A stretch of 64,000 bases of DNA from Novosphingobium barchaimii LL02. Lineage in GTDB: Bacteria > Pseudomonadota > Alphaproteobacteria > Sphingomonadales > Sphingomonadaceae. The notes below the pieces were generated by a model. It made no database searches. It saw only the letters and a program-made list of their open reading frames with translations, and had not been told where the DNA came from. Location of the stretch: NCBI RefSeq assembly GCF_001046635.1, contig NZ_KQ130457.1, positions 5,641 through 69,640 on the forward strand, given 5' to 3'. The translations under genes and the position numbers were made by a program. How positions within the stretch are numbered: position 1 is the first letter of the stretch; each line of letters opens with the position of its first letter. Shown piece by piece: positions 60,472 through 64,000 of this stretch.

Positions 60472-61938
60472 ATGACCAAGTCGCTCATCGCCCTGCTCAC
60501 CGGCACCGCGCTGCTCGCCGGGTGCAACCTTGCACCCAAGTACGAGCGGCCCGTGGGCGCAATCCCGGCCGCCTTGCCTCAAGGCGGGGTTTACCCTGCC
60601 GCGGCCACCGATGCGGTCGACGTGTCGCGGATCGGCTGGCGGGACTTCTTCCTCGATCCGCGCCTGCGGCAAGTGATCGAGACGGGTCTCGCCAACAACC
60701 GTGACCTGCGGATCGCGGCCGCCAACGTACTTCAGGCCCGCGCCCAGCTGCGGGTCCAGCGCGCTGACTTGCTGCCGACGGTCAATGCCACCGGCACCGG
60801 GACCTTTACCAACAACCTCCAGGGTGCCGGCGGCGCCGGGACCGGGACGGGCACCGGTTCTTCGCAGGACATCGAGATCTACCAGGCCACCATCGGCCTC
60901 ACGTCTTTCGAGCTGGATCTGTTCGGCCGGGTGCGCAATCTTTCGCGCGCAGCGCAGGAGCAGGTCTTCGCCAGCGAAGAAGCCCAGCGCTCCACCCGCA
61001 TCAGCCTGATCGCCGAGATCGCCACCGCCTGGCTGACGATGGCTTCGGATCAGGAACAGCTGCGCCTTTCGCGTGAAACCCTGCGCACGTTCGAGGACAC
61101 CCTGCGCCTCACGCGGGAGCAGTTTCGCATTGGCGTCGGTTCGGAACTGGAAGTGCGCCAGGCCGACACCAGCTATCAGGGCGCGGTCAGCGATATCGCC
61201 GCGCTGGAGGCCACCGTTGCGCTCGACCAGAACGCGCTGAACCTCCTTGTCGGCACCACCGTGGCGCAGGAGCAGCTTCCCGCAGGGCTCGGCGCCGAGC
61301 CGGCGACCCGAGATGCGCTGCCGGGCGACGTCAATTCCGACGTGCTGCTACGCCGTCCCGACGTGCTTCAGGCCGAACATCTGCTTATTGCCGAGAACGC
61401 CAATATCGGCGCCGCGCGCGCCGCGTTTTTCCCTACTATCTCTCTGACCGGCGCGCTCGGCACGCTGGGCCTGGGGCTGTCCGACCTGTTCAAGGATGGC
61501 AGCTATACGTACACGGCCAGCCCCAGCGTTGGCTTGCCGCTGTTCGACTTCGGCCGCCGCACCGGCAACTTGAACTACGCCAAGGCGTCGCAGCAGGCCG
61601 CCGTCGCAACGTACGAGAAGACGATCCAGACGGCGTTCCGCGAAGTCGCCGATGCGCTTGCCCAGCGGGGCAAGATCGGCGACCAGGTGCGGGCACAGTC
61701 AAGCCGTGCTGAATCGGCGAAGGTGGCGGCAAAGCTGTCCGATGCCCGGTTCCGCGCCGGGGTGGATTCGTTCCTGACGACGCTCGATGCCCAGCGCACC
61801 GCTTATGCGGCCGAGCAGCAGCTGGTCACCACCCGTTTTGCTCAGGGCGGCAATCTTGTGGAGCTGTATCGCGCGCTCGGCGGCGGTCTCGAAGAGAGCC
61901 GGGCCGTGGGCGCGGTGGGAACCGTTCCCGCCAACTGA
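60472..61938 (+). CDS. NodT/OprM-like outer-membrane channel lipoprotein
   Basis: A 488-residue channel of the TolC superfamily with a lipoprotein signal (LIALLTGTALLAGC, Cys18). The OEP repeats include GLANNRDLRIAAANVLQARA, DLFGRVRNLSRAAQEQVFAS, LLRRPDVLQAEHLLIAENAN and FPTISLTGALGTLGLGL. A Gly/Thr-rich loop (GAGGAGTGTGTGSS) lies in an external turn. It completes the tripartite pump and is the last gene of the operon, followed by a hairpin. The similar channel at 48216 belongs to the MacAB system. Confidence 0.93.
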   Translation: MTKSLIALLTGTALLAGCNLAPKYERPVGAIPAALPQGGVYPAAATDAVDVSRIGWRDFFLDPRLRQVIETGLANNRDLRIAAANVLQARAQLRVQRADLLPTVNATGTGTFTNNLQGAGGAGTGTGTGSSQDIEIYQATIGLTSFELDLFGRVRNLSRAAQEQVFASEEAQRSTRISLIAEIATAWLTMASDQEQLRLSRETLRTFEDTLRLTREQFRIGVGSELEVRQADTSYQGAVSDIAALEATVALDQNALNLLVGTTVAQEQLPAGLGAEPATRDALPGDVNSDVLLRRPDVLQAEHLLIAENANIGAARAAFFPTISLTGALGTLGLGLSDLFKDGSYTYTASPSVGLPLFDFGRRTGNLNYAKASQQAAVATYEKTIQTAFREVADALAQRGKIGDQVRAQSSRAESAKVAAKLSDARFRAGVDSFLTTLDAQRTAYAAEQQLVTTRFAQGGNLVELYRALGGGLEESRAVGAVGTVPAN

Positions 61939-61960
61939 TCCGTGCAATTCGGCATTCCAG

Positions 61961-61997
61961 CGCCCGCGCCAGCCGTGACGAACGGCAGGTGCGGGCG
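61961..61997 (+). terminator. Terminator-like hairpin after RND operon
   Basis: CGCCCGCGCC pairs with GGTGCGGGCG (one wobble pair) across a 17-base loop, followed by TTCTT. It lies 22 bases past the channel stop. The remaining gap to 62150 shows nothing else. Confidence 0.55.
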
Positions 61998-62150
61998 TTC
62001 TTGCATCCTGTGTGCGCGCTTCGGCGCGGGCCTTTTGGAAAATGATTGCTAAGCGCCCGTCGAAGGGTGGCTGACCTGCTTCCAGTGCGGCTTCAGCAGA
62101 TGCGGCTGAGAGCCTTTCCGTTCAGACTGTAGGGATCGCGCGGCAGTCGA

Positions 62151-64000
62151 TCAGGCGGCCTGACCGGCGAGCCGCGCCGCCTGTTGCACCGGGATCGGGA
62201 TGGTGAACGTGAACTTTTCGCCGTCCCAGCCGCGTTCGACCAGCAGTGCGTTTTCGGCTGCGACCAGCCGGTAGCTGCCTTGCGCGAACAGGCGCGGGGA
62301 GGCGCGGCGCCTGGCGAGCAGTTCGCGGGTCAGCGCGAGCTTGCGCGCGGATAGACCGGTGTTGCCGCCGTCCAGAGCCATCAGCCCCTCCCAGTCGACG
62401 GGACGGCGGTTGTCCGGGTCGGTGAGGGCGATGGCAAGACCTTCGGTGCCCTGATAGATGTCGGGCACGCCGGGCGCGGTCAGCTGCAGAGCGGCCTGGG
62501 CAAGAACGACTGTCTCCACCGCGGCCTGGAACGATGCGGCAAGCTCCTGCGGCATCAGCCCGCCGTCAGCCATGTCGTTCAGCAGCGTGCGGGCCAGGGC
62601 GGTGACGGCGGTTTCCGCGGCTTCGTCGGGGGCTTCGTGACGGGACAGTTCCTTGGCCTCACGCATGGCCTTGGCGATGTGGGCGGCAAGCCGCTCGTCC
62701 GCATCGGGCTGGCCGCGCAGGATTAGCGCGGTTTGCAGGGCGTAGATGCCCCAGCCTTCCGGCAGACCAAGGTTCAATGCGGTTTCGCGGGCCTCGGCGT
62801 AAAGGTCCTGTGCCGCTTGCGGGAAGTGGCTGAGTGCGATCAGCACCGCGCGCGCATCGGCGGAACGCTTGGTATCGTGGGTGGAAAGCGCATCGAGCGC
62901 GAGCGGTGTTTCGGCCGCGCGCATCGCCATGAGTTCTTCGAACCCGTCACAATCGACCGGGCCCAGGTCCGGCTCCGAACCGACTTCGCAAAAGGGCAGG
63001 AAGGCGATGCTGCGGAAGAACACCGTGTCCTCTTCGGACTTGGCGGTGAGGGCACCGGTCAGTTGTTCGAAGCGCGCGGCGAAAGTACGGGCGAGCAGGT
63101 CGTCGGGCGCGCGCAGCAGGTCCAGCAGCCGGGCTGTGTCTTGTTGCGGGCCGGCTGCGGCGACGGCCTCGGCGATTTGCGGGGAGAGGGGGCACAGATC
63201 GGCAGCGTAGGAACGGTAGACCGGCCAGGCGGTCGCCAGCCGGGCGACCGCGTCCATCAGCGCGGGCCTGGCATCCTCGGGGGCGGACAGCGCGGCCATG
63301 GCGGCATCCGTGACGCGCTCCAGTTCGGGCGTGAAAACCTGTTCCAGCAGTTCCCAGCGCACTTTGCGCACTTCTTGCGCGGTGGAGGGGGGCACCGCCC
63401 CGTCCGCAGCCTCGCGCATGGCGGCAAGGCCGGCGGGATCGGTCAGCAGGCGGGTGACAGGACTCATGAATTCATAGCCGCTCATGCCCTCGATCGGCCA
63501 GTTCGCAGGGATTTGCTCGCCGGGTTTGACGATTTTTTCGATCCACACCGGGGTGTCGCCCACGGCCTCGCGCAGGCGGTGGAGATAGCCGCCGGGGCGG
63601 GCGAGGCCGTCTATGTGGTCGACGCGCAGGCCCTGCACCTTTCCGGCCGCGACTGCATCGATGATCCAGCGGTGGGTGAGGGCGAAGACGTCCGCGTCTT
63701 CCTGGCGCACGCCGATGAGGTCGGTGATGTTGAAGAAGCGGCGGTGAACGATGCGGTCGGCGCTCGCGCGCCAGTCGCCCAGCGACCAGTGCTGCTCGGC
63801 CAGCAGGGCATCGAGCGCGGCGTCGTCCAGTGCGGTGCCAGCGTGCGCCAGTCGCTGGGCGAGCGGCGTCACGCGCAGCGGATATTCTCGGTCGTAAATG
63901 CGCAGCTGCGGATCGTCGCCGCTGCCTGCAAGCGCGATCTGGTCTGCCGCGCGCACCTCGGCCAGGGTCCCGTCCAGGACCGGGAAGTGGATGGGGCCTT
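62151..64000 (-). CDS. treY: Maltooligosyltrehalose synthase TreY, 5' part outside window
   Basis: A GH13 enzyme that turns the reducing end of maltooligosaccharides into a trehalose unit, the first step of the TreY-TreZ pathway. The frame is open to the window edge, so about the first quarter of the protein lies beyond it. Visible landmarks are HRRFFNITDLIGVRQED, GLRVDHIDGLARPGGYLHRL (catalytic nucleophile Asp in the DHIDGL context), WIEKIVKPGEQIP (acid/base Glu), STHDTKRSADARA and the C-terminal APGVPDIYQGTEGLAI. It reads away from whatever precedes it; treZ or glycogen genes would be expected past the edge. The protein looks intact here. Confidence 0.93.
   Translation of the reverse strand, partial: GPIHFPVLDGTLAEVRAADQIALAGSGDDPQLRIYDREYPLRVTPLAQRLAHAGTALDDAALDALLAEQHWSLGDWRASADRIVHRRFFNITDLIGVRQEDADVFALTHRWIIDAVAAGKVQGLRVDHIDGLARPGGYLHRLREAVGDTPVWIEKIVKPGEQIPANWPIEGMSGYEFMSPVTRLLTDPAGLAAMREAADGAVPPSTAQEVRKVRWELLEQVFTPELERVTDAAMAALSAPEDARPALMDAVARLATAWPVYRSYAADLCPLSPQIAEAVAAAGPQQDTARLLDLLRAPDDLLARTFAARFEQLTGALTAKSEEDTVFFRSIAFLPFCEVGSEPDLGPVDCDGFEELMAMRAAETPLALDALSTHDTKRSADARAVLIALSHFPQAAQDLYAEARETALNLGLPEGWGIYALQTALILRGQPDADERLAAHIAKAMREAKELSRHEAPDEAAETAVTALARTLLNDMADGGLMPQELAASFQAAVETVVLAQAALQLTAPGVPDIYQGTEGLAIALTDPDNRRPVDWEGLMALDGGNTGLSARKLALTRELLARRRASPRLFAQGSYRLVAAENALLVERGWDGEKFTFTIPIPVQQAARLAGQAA

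Noticed and set aside
1-64000. CRISPR array, rRNA, tRNA or replication origin
   Set aside because: No regularly spaced direct repeats, conserved RNA segments or DnaA-box clusters were noticed by eye; short structured RNAs could be missed without a covariance search.

Overview
The window is GC-rich DNA of alphaproteobacterial, sphingomonad-like character (Novosphingobium or Sphingobium is my best guess). The grounds are the abundant TonB-dependent receptors with the DIVVTARKR-type N-terminus, the FixL/FixJ-like regulator pair, NodT-type outer-membrane factors, the MocR/YczE pair and the IS mix (IS21, IS630, IS3, ISKra4, IS1182, IS1111). No rRNA, tRNA or CRISPR array was seen. The assignment is inference from gene content, not from a marker gene.

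Layout. 1-2.6 kb is a pile of insertion sequences: the right end of an IS21-like element (istA 3' part, istB) abutting a decayed IS630 transposase, followed by the tail of an IS3 element. 2.7-7.5 kb holds a small unknown gene, a flagellin with a duplicated central module, and a FixJ/FixL-like two-component system. 7.5-10.5 kb is a graveyard: DUF5131 (phage Gp37/Gp68-type) and XRE-regulator remnants, a small intact unknown gene and a broken ISKra4 transposase.

10.5-24.9 kb is the most interesting part. About a dozen small secreted, lipoprotein or membrane genes, several with LprI/DUF1311-like cysteine patterns, flank a TetR regulator and a tightly coupled three-gene operon: a KAS III-like condensing enzyme, a haem-oxygenase-like putative diiron oxidase, and an unknown helical protein. 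The TetR promoter carries a perfect 27-bp palindrome with core TTGATCGACGATCAA. Related 15-mers, often paired about 21-22 bp apart, lie in the promoter regions of nearly all the secreted-gene operons. I read this as one locally organised regulon: an uncharacterised lipid-like product pathway plus an envelope-protein set under one TetR. An IS1111-type element with a long right end, expected to encode a guide (bridge/seek) RNA, has split one of the shared promoters. Several genes beside the TetR gene are pseudogenes.

25-27.3 kb is a divergent MocR regulator/YczE membrane-protein pair, followed by an IS1182 remnant. 27.9-48.2 kb is a catabolic-looking island: two MFS transporters, two alpha/beta hydrolases that each lack a canonical catalytic residue, a LysR regulator, two LLM flavin monooxygenases each paired with an M24-fold hydrolase, two intact TonB receptors and the remnant of a third, a DUF2520-like Rossmann protein, a TetR regulator, an SDR and a beta-hydroxyacid dehydrogenase. 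The likely logic is outer-membrane uptake, oxidation/cleavage and inner-membrane transport of an unknown organic substrate.

48.2-61.9 kb is efflux: a MacA-MacB-OMF operon divergent from a CpxR/CpxA-like system, and a TetR-controlled AcrA-AcrB-OMF operon with a perfect 18-bp operator. The window ends inside treY (maltooligosyltrehalose synthase), read on the minus strand.
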